A stretch of DNA of 61,191 nt, taken from the NCBI GenBank assembly GCA_020832965.1, contig JAJHRM010000004.1, positions 1-61,191 on the forward strand. Direction: 5' to 3'. Under the pieces are notes generated by a model that saw nothing but the letters and a program-made list of their open reading frames with translations, did not search any database and was not told the origin of the DNA. The DNA comes from Thermofilum sp. GTDB taxonomy: Archaea; Thermoproteota; Thermoprotei; Thermofilales; Thermofilaceae. The position numbers and the translations under genes were made by a program. Positions 35,325-43,442 of this stretch are shown here, piece after piece (position 1 is the first letter of the stretch; each line of letters opens with the position of its first letter).

Positions 35325-36056
35325 GTGGAAGCCTTACAAGCCTTCAAGACTATCAAGAAGAACACCTTTTTTGACAAACTTGATCCAAGGACGAGGTTCT
35401 TTCTGAGCGCTGCACTGGCGGCTGTAGCCATAATCTCCCAAAAACTGCTTACCCAAAGCGTTGTCCTGCTTAGTGTTCTTATAGTAGCTTCTGCTGCAAA
35501 GCGGGGGAGAACCCTACTAAAGAGCATACGCGGCTCGCTAATCCTGCTGTCCATGATCTTCACTTTAAACTTCATCTTTTCACCCAGCGTTCAGGGTGCC
35601 ATATCCGCGCTGACGATGACCCTTCGCTTTATGTCTCTAATTGCCTCATTTGCCCTGTTTTTCAACTCGACTTCGCCCGAGGAAATTGCGATCGCAATCG
35701 AAGAGGTTGGCGCTCCCAGGGACCTCTCCCTCCTCATGAACATGTCCTTCCGATTCGTCCCAACGCTCGCGGGCGACATACAGATAGTCATGGATGCTTT
35801 AAGGAGCAGGGGCCTCGAGCTGGAAAGAGGGAAGCTGCTTACGAGAATTCGAAACTACGTGTACCTGCTAGTACCATTAATAATATTTGAGGTTAGAAGA
35901 AGCATGATGATAGCCGAGGCAATCGAGGCTAGAGGCTACGGGCTGGACGTGAAGCCCACGAGACTTGTATCTCTAAAGTTCTCGTGGAAAGACTACCTGG
36001 TTATAGTGTCAACGTTACTGGGAACATTTCTGTTATACTTTTCTGGGTTCCTTTAA
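35325..36056 (+). CDS. ECF transporter transmembrane protein EcfT
   Basis: This 243-residue membrane protein has about five hydrophobic segments and the EcfT coupling motif in which arginines contact the ATPases (AEAIEARGYGLD, near residue 200). Short GTG start and spacing place it in the operon with both ATPases. A diverged duplicate of its last about 50 residues lies 2.7 kb downstream at 38747-38901, beyond an inserted PaREP2-like gene, so a second ecfT once existed here. Confidence 0.9.
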   Translation: MEALQAFKTIKKNTFFDKLDPRTRFFLSAALAAVAIISQKLLTQSVVLLSVLIVASAAKRGRTLLKSIRGSLILLSMIFTLNFIFSPSVQGAISALTMTLRFMSLIASFALFFNSTSPEEIAIAIEEVGAPRDLSLLMNMSFRFVPTLAGDIQIVMDALRSRGLELERGKLLTRIRNYVYLLVPLIIFEVRRSMMIAEAIEARGYGLDVKPTRLVSLKFSWKDYLVIVSTLLGTFLLYFSGFL

Positions 36057-36509
36057 AAACACAATATGAGAATGGAATCTTTAGGGAACTCTTGGGCGAG
36101 ACAATATTTTGATCTAAGGATTTCCCTGAACAAAACTTACGTGCGCTTAATTTTCAAGCATAGCAGTGCGTGCGCTCTGTGTGTTGCTTGTCCTAGAGTT
36201 CACGTATTTTGTGGCTACGCAAAAGCGCTTTTGCGCGCTAGCGCGAGCGCGCGATCCATTTCCCATAAACCTTCTCCAGTTCTTCTAAAGGTAAGCGCAC
36301 GCTTTCATGCCTATTACATGGCTCAAGGCTATGTGTTGTATAAAGCTTGCGCTTAGAAAGCGACGAGAGAGGAGAACGAGAAAAACTAACCACGCGCGTG
36401 CTCCTTTAAGGAAGCATGTCATATCCATGTAGCCGGGCAAGGTTTCCTTATCCCTAGATGCTTGATGCGGGGACCAGGTTGCTGGGTACTACCTGTTGTA
36501 GGGGCTAGC
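36057..36509. other. Intergenic region without a supported gene
   Basis: After the EcfT stop there is no frame with family-like sequence. The stretch includes a GCGCGC-rich palindromic cluster (about 36233-36254: GCGCGCTAGCGCGAGCGCGC) like those at other element junctions in the window. Confidence 0.6.
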
Positions 36510-36650
36510 GCGATCGAGATCACGCTCGCGGGGGCGAACATTCGCGCCAGCGGGAGGAGCAGGCAGAGGCAGGGAGTTAACCATATAAAGGGTTCAAGCA
36601 ATTGTTACTGCTGGGAGCGCAGACGAGCCCATTGAGGGGGCGCGTGAGGT
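36510..36650 (+). mobile_element. Solo left end/promoter of a tnpB-type element
   Basis: This block matches, in the same relative order, the left flank of the intact tnpB (complement of 31669-31780): a GCGATCGAGATCACGCTCG-like hairpin, then GTTAACCATATAAAGGGTTC with a clear TATA box, then sequence diverging after about 50 nt. No tnpB coding region follows. If the promoter is still active it would transcribe into the GC-rich, structured 36600-36900 region. Confidence 0.55.
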
Positions 36651-36879
36651 CTGCGCTGGACGCGGCTGCGCGACACCCGGCATTGCGTAGCCGCAGCATG
36701 GGTAAACTCCGGGGGCAGGGATGACGATGAACCCGAAGAGCGTTTCCCCGGAGGGATGGTGAGGACGCCAAGCCAGTGCAGCAGAGCATAGATGCCCAAC
36801 CGAGCGGTAAGCAAATGCACCGGAGCATAGCGCGAAGAGGTGGGTCCGCAAAGCCTCGAGCAGCCCAGGGCACAGCTCA

Positions 36880-37390
36880 GTAGAAGGGGTGGGATCCGCA
36901 GAGGGCCGAGTAGCCTGAAGACAGCAAGCATTCCTGCCGCCCGCCTCCCAAAAACACTTTTTTCCTCTCCCCAACCTCTCTCCTCCCTCCCCAAACCACT
37001 CCCATCACAGGGGGACCCCCCGGGCAGGGGGTGGTTCGGGGCCCCGGGGCGAGGGCGTTGCCCGAGCTCCGCCGCCTAGGGGTGGGTGCCCCGAAAGGCG
37101 GATCGGGCTCGATGAGGTGTCGCGGCGAGCCTGGGCGGGGCCCGGGCACCGCGGCTGGGGGAGGCGCCACACGCGGGCGTGGCTCGTGGGTGGCGCGCCG
37201 GAGGGGAGGGGTCAGGGAGAGAGACCTGCAGCGCCGAGCAACGATAGCGCGCTAGAAGAGCGGCAAGCTTGAACCGCCACGCACACCAAGCCGCTCAGCG
37301 GGCATAGCATGCCCCTAAGGCTCGGGGCTTGCCGCGGTGCGCGCCTTCGAGGGGCGCCCCCGGAGCCATGCCGAATCCGGGGTGAGAGGC
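36880..37390 (-). repeat. GC-rich upstream region shared with another PaREP2-like copy
   Basis: Parts of this region recur upstream of the copy at 52190-53497 (about 53498-53965, in mirrored orientation relative to the window). One block is CCCTCTGCGGATCCCACCCC-like with a preceding AGGAAAAAAG, and another is GATGAGG...GGCTGGGGGAGGCGCCA. The DNA between 37010 and 37260 is extremely GC-rich with many potential hairpins. No protein frame is convincing. It may be the element's 5' non-coding part or a structured RNA. Confidence 0.5.
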
Positions 37391-38743
37391 ATGGGAGAAG
37401 TGAGCGAGCCTCGGGTCTTGGGGGCGGGCGAGCGGGCGATGCTTGCTGAGCTGCGTTGGCGAGCTGAGAAGGCGCACAGCGAGCTTGGCAGGCTGTTCAG
37501 CGGGGAGGCCAAGTACTATCGCGAGAAAGCCGAGCTCATCGTACGTGAGCTGGACCTGCCATCCATGAAGGCGTCGATGCTACTGGACTTCGCTGAGAAA
37601 GCCATCGAATGCCTGGACAAAGCTTACGCGCAAGCCGAGGCAAAGCTGCGGAAACTATTGACAGCCATTGAAAACAACAGCGTCGAAGTAGCACCGTCTC
37701 CACGCGGAAGAAAGGCCATACACATCACGCCAGAAGGCGAGAAATGGTACATCAACGCACACCTATGCGGAGAAAACTGGTTATTCAGCCTGCCAATTTA
37801 CAGGGTAAGCGCCGAAGCCGAATTCCCAGACATACTTGGACTAAACAGCGAAGCTCTCTACTACCTGCAGGCCGGATGGCGCGCTAGCGACGAGGGTAAG
37901 GACAAGCACATACCAAAAATGAGCACGACCCAGCCCTGGCAAGTATTGGCGTGGACAACCGTGCGCTATGGCATTTTACATATCTATCTCTCTAAATTAT
38001 GCCTAAATATGACCAAGCCGAGCATCAATTGGATAATAATTGCGAAAAGCTGGGCCCAGCAGTGGCCTATGCGTAAAGGCAAAAAGATTGCACAGCAAGT
38101 TGCAAAGCTCCACCCGCTAGGACTTTTAACATGGTACCTTGGAGACGGCATAAGGGACAAAAATCTCAAATTCTCAATAGGAAACGGCGAAAAATACGTG
38201 CCGAAACAATTAGCCCAGCAAATCCTGCGAGCCGCGTACCAGACAGGCTACGGCAAGCTGCTGGACCTGCTAGACAGCGAAAAATGGACAGCAATAAAAC
38301 GACTACAGCCAAAGCAGCACCCAGTATACGCAACCCTACAAGGCCACACCTTCTGGCTAAACTATTGTGAAGGCGAACAACTACTACAGGGACGCGCACT
38401 ATTCAAAGATCTAGAAGATGCATTAAAGCTGGCAAAAGCCCTAGCAGACATGGGCATAAGGGCACGAGTACACATACACCGAACCTACTACGTCCTGTTT
38501 CTCTCAGGGAAAAAAATAGTTAAACTGGCAGAAAACAGCCTAGAGTGGCGCAGAGCACTCAGACAGCTGGCGCAGAAATACAACCTGCGGCCGAAAACAC
38601 AATTGCTGCGCAGGCTACTCGAGCTCGCGGAAAACCCACTCCTAAAACTTAAACGCGCGCCTTACTGGGAGCTTGGTAGACTCCTTGACATTTTCCAAAA
38701 CGACAGATGTGTATGTTTTTTCGACCCCCTCAATGTTACGTAG
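37391..38743 (+). CDS. PaREP2-like multicopy family protein with LAGLIDADG-like motif
   Basis: This 450-residue protein belongs to a family with three representatives here (also 26187-27460 and 52190-53497). An N-terminal helical region (about 10-110) is followed by a conserved domain with YYLQAGWRASDEG. A single LAGLIDADG-like motif, LGLLTWYLGDGIR, is seen around residue 240. The C-terminal part of other copies ends near LLELAENP; the last about 30 residues here run into foreign sequence after GCGCGCC. The ATG at 37391 matches the start of the other copies. Such families are spread as repeats in Thermoproteales (PaREP2); a homing-endonuclease-like activity is inferred only from the motif. 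Confidence 0.65.
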   Translation: MGEVSEPRVLGAGERAMLAELRWRAEKAHSELGRLFSGEAKYYREKAELIVRELDLPSMKASMLLDFAEKAIECLDKAYAQAEAKLRKLLTAIENNSVEVAPSPRGRKAIHITPEGEKWYINAHLCGENWLFSLPIYRVSAEAEFPDILGLNSEALYYLQAGWRASDEGKDKHIPKMSTTQPWQVLAWTTVRYGILHIYLSKLCLNMTKPSINWIIIAKSWAQQWPMRKGKKIAQQVAKLHPLGLLTWYLGDGIRDKNLKFSIGNGEKYVPKQLAQQILRAAYQTGYGKLLDLLDSEKWTAIKRLQPKQHPVYATLQGHTFWLNYCEGEQLLQGRALFKDLEDALKLAKALADMGIRARVHIHRTYYVLFLSGKKIVKLAENSLEWRRALRQLAQKYNLRPKTQLLRRLLELAENPLLKLKRAPYWELGRLLDIFQNDRCVCFFDPLNVT

Positions 38744-38746
38744 CCT

Positions 38747-38901
38747 GTTGACGACGAGTTAGCGCTCTGGAGTCTAGAGGATACGGCTTAGACATAAAGC
38801 CGACCAGGCTAACCAACTTAAAGTTTTCCTGGAAAGATTACTTAGCAATCATCCTTACTGTTCTCTTCGTACTTTCCCTGTACTACTTTGGCTTTCTCTA
38901 G
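38747..38901 (+). pseudogene. 3' remnant of a second ecfT
   Basis: In one frame this stretch encodes ALESRGYGLDIKPTRL, continuing to SWKDYLAIIL and ending YYFGFL before TAG at 38899. That is the counterpart of the last about 50 residues of the EcfT at 35325-36056 (ARGYGLDVKPTRL... FSWKDYL), but diverged. No 5' part exists; upstream lies the tail of the inserted PaREP2-like gene. It is the tail of a destroyed second ecfT, or a duplicated end generated by the insertion. Confidence 0.75.
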
Positions 38902-39023
38902 CGAGCGCGCGCAAGACAGGGTAGTCGTACACATGACTCACCGCCTTTCCGGCAACGGGAGACGTGTAAAAGCGAAGGCTCGTGACGGAGAGAAAATATA
39001 ACCTTTTGCTGGGGAAGAAAGGA

Positions 39024-39662
39024 CTAAGGAACACGTGTGCGGGATAATATCTCTATCCACGGATTATCCTGAACAAAGCTAGGCAAGGAAGGCTCCGCGG
39101 CATACGAGTCCTTTGACCAGCCATTGCCGTGGGGAAGCATTCTGCCAGAATCTAACCTATCTATTTTCTGGGCTAACTTCTCTATGTTGCTATTGAGCTT
39201 CTCCAAGGTTTCTGAGAGTTTTGTGTAGGCGTACTCGAGTTGATTTTCCTGGAAGGCCCTACTCTTGGAGCACTCCCCCTTCAAGCTCAGAGGCACTTTT
39301 TCTTCTAGAAGCAACTCCTCGAGAATATTTCTAAGCGTTCTCTGCACACTCTCCTCAACGATCCTTGAGATCTCTGCTACCAATTGCTGCCTCAGCAGCT
39401 CGATAGCGTCCAGGGGAACCGCGGGTTTGCCAGGCATAGTTGAGGCAACAGTTTTCCTAAGGTAGAAATTTGAAGGGTCGATCCCCATCTCGAGAGCGGC
39501 CTTACGGTACTTATAAAGCGCCTTGTAAACTGTTCTCTCCGAAACATTAAGCATGCTCGCTATCTCCTTCGCTGTGCCCCCCCTCTGCACATACGTCTCA
39601 ATTATCCGACGCTCAGTATCCGTCAAGCTTGAAGTTATCTTCCTCAATTCATAGCCAGCCAT
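39024..39662 (-). CDS. HTH DNA-binding protein with coiled-coil tail
   Basis: This 212-residue protein starts MAGYELRKITSSLTDTERRI and has an N-terminal helix-turn-helix (GGTAKEIASMLNVSERTVYKALYKY, split here as GGTAKEIASMLNVSERT then VYKALYKY). It is followed by a proline-containing linker and a helical region (LEKLNSNIEKLAQKIDRL) likely to dimerise. It should be a transcription regulator; targets are unknown. A minus-strand TATA-like TAATTTTAA lies about 30 nt before the ATG at 39662; a start five codons upstream is also possible. Confidence 0.75.
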   Translation of the reverse strand: MAGYELRKITSSLTDTERRIIETYVQRGGTAKEIASMLNVSERTVYKALYKYRKAALEMGIDPSNFYLRKTVASTMPGKPAVPLDAIELLRQQLVAEISRIVEESVQRTLRNILEELLLEEKVPLSLKGECSKSRAFQENQLEYAYTKLSETLEKLNSNIEKLAQKIDRLDSGRMLPHGNGWSKDSYAAEPSLPSFVQDNPWIEILSRTRVP

Positions 39663-39868
39663 ACGTAATACGAACATAATACGGCGTTAAAATTACCTCC
39701 TATCCAGGCTGAAAGTAAAAACGGCGATAATAACGAAGCAGATAGACAGGCTCAGCGGGCGAGAAGCAACGAAAACAGGGAGAGGTAACCCTCAGGCGCG
39801 CGCTAACGCTAAAAAGGCGTGGAGCAAGAGCTCCCTCAAAGAGGTAGTCGCGCGCTATACAGAGAAAA

Positions 39869-40384
39869 TTAGCTCTCGCCACTCATTAGTGGCTCATAGC
39901 TCTTTAACGCCTGGATAGCTTCCCTAATTTTCTTAACTCGCTTGGAATTGTCAAATGCTTCGAGCACCTCGTAACAGTTAGGGCACACGTAGCCCTGGTC
40001 TTCTGCCTCTGCGAGGGAGTAGCGTGCTTTACAGCTTGGACATATGTAAATCTCCGATTGCTCCTCAATGCTGAGAAGTTTTTCTAGAATAGTGAGGGCG
40101 AGTCTTTTCCTGTCATTAAGAAGCACGTCTAAAGGCTCATCTGTTACACGCCAAAAATACTTGTACCAGCCGATGTTTTCGTCTCGGGCTCTGCGGTACT
40201 TCACTAACCGCGCCTCGAATAGATCATTAAGAAGCTTCCTGAGCTCAGCCTGGTCCATTCTGAGCTCCCTGGCTATCTCCTCGTCTGATACTTCTACGTG
40301 GTTCAGCAGGAGAACCATTACTTTCCTCGCTTTTTCCCCAAAAATTTTTTCCGCTACTTCGGCTAAAGCCTCATTTTGACTCAT
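39869..40384 (-). CDS. tfe: Transcription initiation factor TFE (alpha)
   Basis: This 171-residue protein has the TFE plan: an N-terminal winged helix (EVSDEEIARELRMDQAELRK, about 30-55), a linker, and a C-terminal zinc ribbon (CPSC...CPNC, about 115-138). TFE assists promoter opening by TBP, TFB and RNA polymerase. Its start overlaps the Trm56 gene by 14 bases, in an operon running aMBF1, HflX, Trm56, TFE. Confidence 0.93.
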   Translation of the reverse strand: MSQNEALAEVAEKIFGEKARKVMVLLLNHVEVSDEEIARELRMDQAELRKLLNDLFEARLVKYRRARDENIGWYKYFWRVTDEPLDVLLNDRKRLALTILEKLLSIEEQSEIYICPSCKARYSLAEAEDQGYVCPNCYEVLEAFDNSKRVKKIREAIQALKSYEPLMSGES

Positions 40385-40907
40385 TCCTCCTAACCACCCT
40401 TTTGCCCCTCTTAGAGGGGATTACAACTATTTTCGCCCCGGGAAACTCCCTAAGGAGCTCCCTCCCTCTAAACAATCTATCTAGAAAAATTGCCAGCGCA
40501 GCAACTTCGCTATGCGGTTGGTTTCCAATAGCCACGTTGTAATCTGCATGCGTGTAGAGCCATGAAGGAACCTTTTCCCCGCCCACAACTATCAATATAT
40601 CTCCGTTTTGCGACAATATATAGTTTAGTAATTCTTCCGAAATATTTTCTCCATACATAGTCAGGTGGACAACGATGCCTCCCCTCTTCTTCCAGTCAAC
40701 GACTGTTTCCCTCGGATTTCTGGTCCTCAAAATTGAAAATTGTCCTCCCCAGGTCTCCACAACCCTTTCCAAAGATTTGATGATGCTTTCCTCCACTGTT
40801 TCCTCCAGGATTATCCCGTCAGCTCCAAGAGCTCTAGCGACCAACCCAACATGGGTAGTTACCCTGTGGTCACGTACAGGCCTATGACCTATCCTCAATA
40901 CGTACAC
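40371..40907 (-). CDS. tRNA (cytidine-56-2'-O)-methyltransferase Trm56
   Basis: The protein (VYVLRIGHRPVRDHRVTTHV...) matches the archaeal SPOUT-class Trm56 family, which methylates C56 of the T-loop of tRNA. The N-terminal RxxHRxxRDxRVTTHVGLVAR pattern and the C-terminal GNQPHSEVAALAIFLDRL with the trefoil knot are present. The GTG at 40907 is chosen; a TTG at 40928 is the alternative and would overlap HflX by 47 bases. Position between HflX and TFE fits a translation/transcription operon. Confidence 0.9.
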   Translation of the reverse strand: MYVLRIGHRPVRDHRVTTHVGLVARALGADGIILEETVEESIIKSLERVVETWGGQFSILRTRNPRETVVDWKKRGGIVVHLTMYGENISEELLNYILSQNGDILIVVGGEKVPSWLYTHADYNVAIGNQPHSEVAALAIFLDRLFRGRELLREFPGAKIVVIPSKRGKRVVRRNESK

Positions 40908-42192
40908 TCTTCTGCTGAGACACCACAAGATTCATGCACCTCGCTTTTAGCCTTGCAACAACGGGACGCCTCCCCTCTATCTCTAGTGCGAGCTGCCCAC
41001 CCGGTAAGCGCGAAACACTAACAACCCTACATTTCTCAAAGATTTCTGAGAGTATCTCCTGGGGGGCACCCGCATCGATAACCACTCTCTCTCGAAGCCT
41101 GTCGGGAAGCTTATGCACTATTTTCTCGGCCAGCTCAGCTATACCTACCCGCCTCACGGCGGACGTGAGAACAAACTCTAGCCCAAGTCTCTGTAAAAGC
41201 ATCGATTTTTCATCCAGCTCCTTCCCAGTCACCTTGTCCACCTTATTCCCCACGATAAGCACCTTGGATAGAGGGATCCCCAGGCTAAGAAGCACCTCAA
41301 GACTTGCGGAAAGTTTACGTTTAACCTCCGAAATCGGGTCTGACAAGTCAACCACAAGTAGGATGACGTCGGAAGCTATCGTTTCTTTAAGTGTTGTGTA
41401 GAAAGCATCAAGCAGGCTTTCTGGCAGGGCATCAATGAATCCAATGGTATCGGTTACTACGACTGGAAAGCCCTGAAGCTTCGTCTTTCTCGAGAGGGTT
41501 GAGAGGGTGGCGAAGGGTTTTCCATCCACGTACCCCGTTTCCTTGGTAAGCACGTTAAAAAGCGATGTTTTCCCCGCCCCAGTGTAGCCGGCCAGAGAGA
41601 CTGTGTAGAGACCCGCCTCAACTCTCTTACCATACCTCATACTCTTCGCTTCCCTGATCCTGCTCAACTCCTCCTCGATCCTGGAAATCCTTGAAGAGAT
41701 GTAAGTGTAGTATGAGTCGACAGCGTACTTCCCTCCACCCAGGAAGCCGTGGAGCTCCCCCCTCTTAGACAAGTTAATGTATTCCCTCGCGAAGCTCAAC
41801 TCTCTCCTTAGTTTTGCCAGCTCTATCTGAAGCTGGGATTCCTTGCTGCCGGCTCTCTTGGCGAAAATCTCAAGTATAAGCTCGTACCTATCAATCACCT
41901 CAACGCCCAGCTCCTTAGCTATGTTGTATGACTGGTTTGGCTTAAGATCATTGAGGAATACTACTTTAACGGGCTTCCTCTCCTCAACAAGTTTTCTCAA
42001 CTCCTCTATTTTGCCCCTACCAATGTTGTATTTCGAGTCCTCAAACCTCCGCCTCTGAATAACCTCGCCAACAACGCAGTAGCCGGCTGCGCTCACCAGC
42101 TCCCTCAGCTCCTTAAGCAGGGCAGCGTCGCTCGTGCTCACCAATCTTCCAGCGATGACGACTTCAGCTTTAGTGCAGTCTCTGCGCTCCAT
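40882..42192 (-). CDS. hflX: Ribosome-associated GTPase HflX
   Basis: This 436-residue protein has the HflX N-terminal domain (KYNIGRGKIEEL, residues about 54-65), a coiled-coil linker (about 130-190), the KYAVD-containing G-rich loop, and a GTPase domain with G1 GYTGAGKTS, G3 DTIGFIDALP and G4 GNKVDKV. HflX splits or rescues stalled ribosomes. It lies two bases after the aMBF1 stop. Confidence 0.92.
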   Translation of the reverse strand: MERRDCTKAEVVIAGRLVSTSDAALLKELRELVSAAGYCVVGEVIQRRRFEDSKYNIGRGKIEELRKLVEERKPVKVVFLNDLKPNQSYNIAKELGVEVIDRYELILEIFAKRAGSKESQLQIELAKLRRELSFAREYINLSKRGELHGFLGGGKYAVDSYYTYISSRISRIEEELSRIREAKSMRYGKRVEAGLYTVSLAGYTGAGKTSLFNVLTKETGYVDGKPFATLSTLSRKTKLQGFPVVVTDTIGFIDALPESLLDAFYTTLKETIASDVILLVVDLSDPISEVKRKLSASLEVLLSLGIPLSKVLIVGNKVDKVTGKELDEKSMLLQRLGLEFVLTSAVRRVGIAELAEKIVHKLPDRLRERVVIDAGAPQEILSEIFEKCRVVSVSRLPGGQLALEIEGRRPVVARLKARCMNLVVSQQKSVRIEDRS

Positions 42193-42194
42193 CT

Positions 42195-42665
42195 CTACTC
42201 CTTGAATTCAACCACGTCTCCCAGAGTCAAATCATAGCCCCCAGCTTCCTCGCACCCAGCACCGTAGTCAACCACTTCCTCTACAAGCTTTATCTTCAGC
42301 ACTTTTTCAAGCCTCCTAGCCAACTCTATCGTCGGCTCCAACTGCCCAGCCTCGATCCTCCTTATGATGGACTCCTTCTCTCCCACCATCGTAGCCAGCA
42401 TGTCACGCGTAAGCCCCATCTTCTCACGAGCACTCCTCACCAGGCTCCCATAACCCTCGACTATCACTTCCTCCGCCTCAAGCTTCCTCCTCAACCTAGC
42501 GGTGCTCCGGGGCTGCCTCGAGGGCTGAAGCTTCGAGAAGTTAACTGTGCCCACGATCATCCTCCCCCTGGCGCAGGACGGGCAAACAAGCAGGTCTGCC
42601 CCCTCTAAGCGGATCCTGTAAGCCACCCCCCGAAGTTCCCTCCCGCAGAGCTCACACTTGGCCAT
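42195..42665 (-). CDS. Multiprotein bridging factor aMBF1
   Basis: This 156-residue protein has an N-terminal zinc ribbon (CELCGRELRG and CPSCARG) and a C-terminal Cro/CI-type helix-turn-helix (LTRDMLATMVGEKESIIRRIE, shortened here to LTRDMLATMVGEKES). That is the plan of archaeal MBF1, which binds the ribosome and may bridge factors in transcription. It leads the minus-strand operon, with its start near 42665 and the divergent PUA gene upstream. Confidence 0.93.
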   Translation of the reverse strand: MAKCELCGRELRGVAYRIRLEGADLLVCPSCARGRMIVGTVNFSKLQPSRQPRSTARLRRKLEAEEVIVEGYGSLVRSAREKMGLTRDMLATMVGEKESIIRRIEAGQLEPTIELARRLEKVLKIKLVEEVVDYGAGCEEAGGYDLTLGDVVEFKE

Positions 42666-42756
42666 CTAAGACTCAGTTCGTTCATGTACTTAAAAGTATT
42701 TCGATCCTCAGGGGCCGGAAAACAAAGCTTAATAGTTGTTAGCCCTCCCAGAAGCT

Positions 42757-43263
42757 GTGGAAAACAGGAGCAGGGAGCTGCCGTCAGGCTGGGAACTAAA
42801 AGTGATAAGGACCCTTTTAAGCTACCTCTACGACTTTAGGTTGAATGACTTGCCCTCATGCTTCAGGGTATACGTCTCTAGATCCAGGAGAACCGGGAGA
42901 TTGAAGGAGATCTTCCTAGACGACCTACTATTCGCCACCATAAGGCTTTCAGACGGCTTCATAGTCCCCACCATCCACGGGTGGGAACTTCTCTTGAATC
43001 TCGGCGAAAAATACTTCGTAGAGATTCCCGGAGACGTTGCAGAGTTCGTCGCCCAGGGGAAGACCGTCTTCTCCAAGCACGTCCTAAGGGCTTACGAGGA
43101 GATCCTCCCCGGGGACGAAGTAGCCATAGTAGTGCAAGCTGGCTCGGGGAGCCGGGTGGTAGGAGCCGGGAAAGCCGTGCTCCCGGCAGCCTCCATGAGG
43201 AGGATGAAGAGGGGGAAAGCTGTAAGAACAAGGCACGGCGCAAGCGCGCGCGCATCCTCATAG
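42757..43263 (+). CDS. PUA-domain RNA-binding protein
   Basis: The protein has an N-terminal half unique to archaeal PUA proteins and a C-terminal PUA domain (GDVAEFVAQGKTVFSKHV, then VVGAGKAVLPAASM). PUA domains bind structured RNA such as tRNA or rRNA. A GTG at 42757 is preferred, one spacing after a TATA-like CTTAATAG (about 42727); a TTG at 42736 is the alternative. The final residues (GASARASS) are encoded by GCGCGCGCGC sequence next to the TnpB-like element, so the natural end may have been altered. Confidence 0.8.
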   Translation: MENRSRELPSGWELKVIRTLLSYLYDFRLNDLPSCFRVYVSRSRRTGRLKEIFLDDLLFATIRLSDGFIVPTIHGWELLLNLGEKYFVEIPGDVAEFVAQGKTVFSKHVLRAYEEILPGDEVAIVVQAGSGSRVVGAGKAVLPAASMRRMKRGKAVRTRHGASARASS

Positions 43264-43442
43264 CGCCCGTCATTTCTTGGTCGGGGCGCCCTCACCGCGC
43301 CCTCCGTGTTGAAGCTGGAGGACGCTAGGGGTGTCATGGGGTTTGCCCGTTGCCGGGCTTCACTCCCTCCTCGGTCCCGCGCGCGGGAGCCCCCAGAGTA
43401 CTCGCCGCTCGAGGCGGCTTTCCCCTAGGGGAACGGGAACGC
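43264..43442 (-). mobile_element. Structured 3' flank of the second TnpB-like element
   Basis: Downstream of the TnpB-like stop (minus strand) is a GC-rich stretch with several perfect hairpins, e.g. CCGCCTCGAGCGGCG and CTCCCGCGCGCGGGA. It contains no protein frame of its own. In TnpB systems the omega/guide RNA overlaps the 3' end of the gene and this flank, so it is the obvious place to look for one. Confidence 0.4.

Noticed and set aside
36066..36356. Plus-strand frame of 96 codons after ecfT
   Set aside because: No start signal, no family-like sequence, and it crosses a GCGCGC cluster.
36594..37170. Several overlapping minus-strand frames of 97-129 codons in the GC-rich region
   Set aside because: Cysteine/proline/arginine-rich, low-complexity translations typical of non-coding GC-rich DNA; overlapping frames give no family-like signal.
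36600..37260. RNase P RNA or SRP RNA in the GC-rich region
   Set aside because: The conserved RNase P core (GAGGAAAGTCC-type) and the SRP helix 8 GGAAG/AGCAGC signatures are not present, and part of the region is repeated at 53498-53965.
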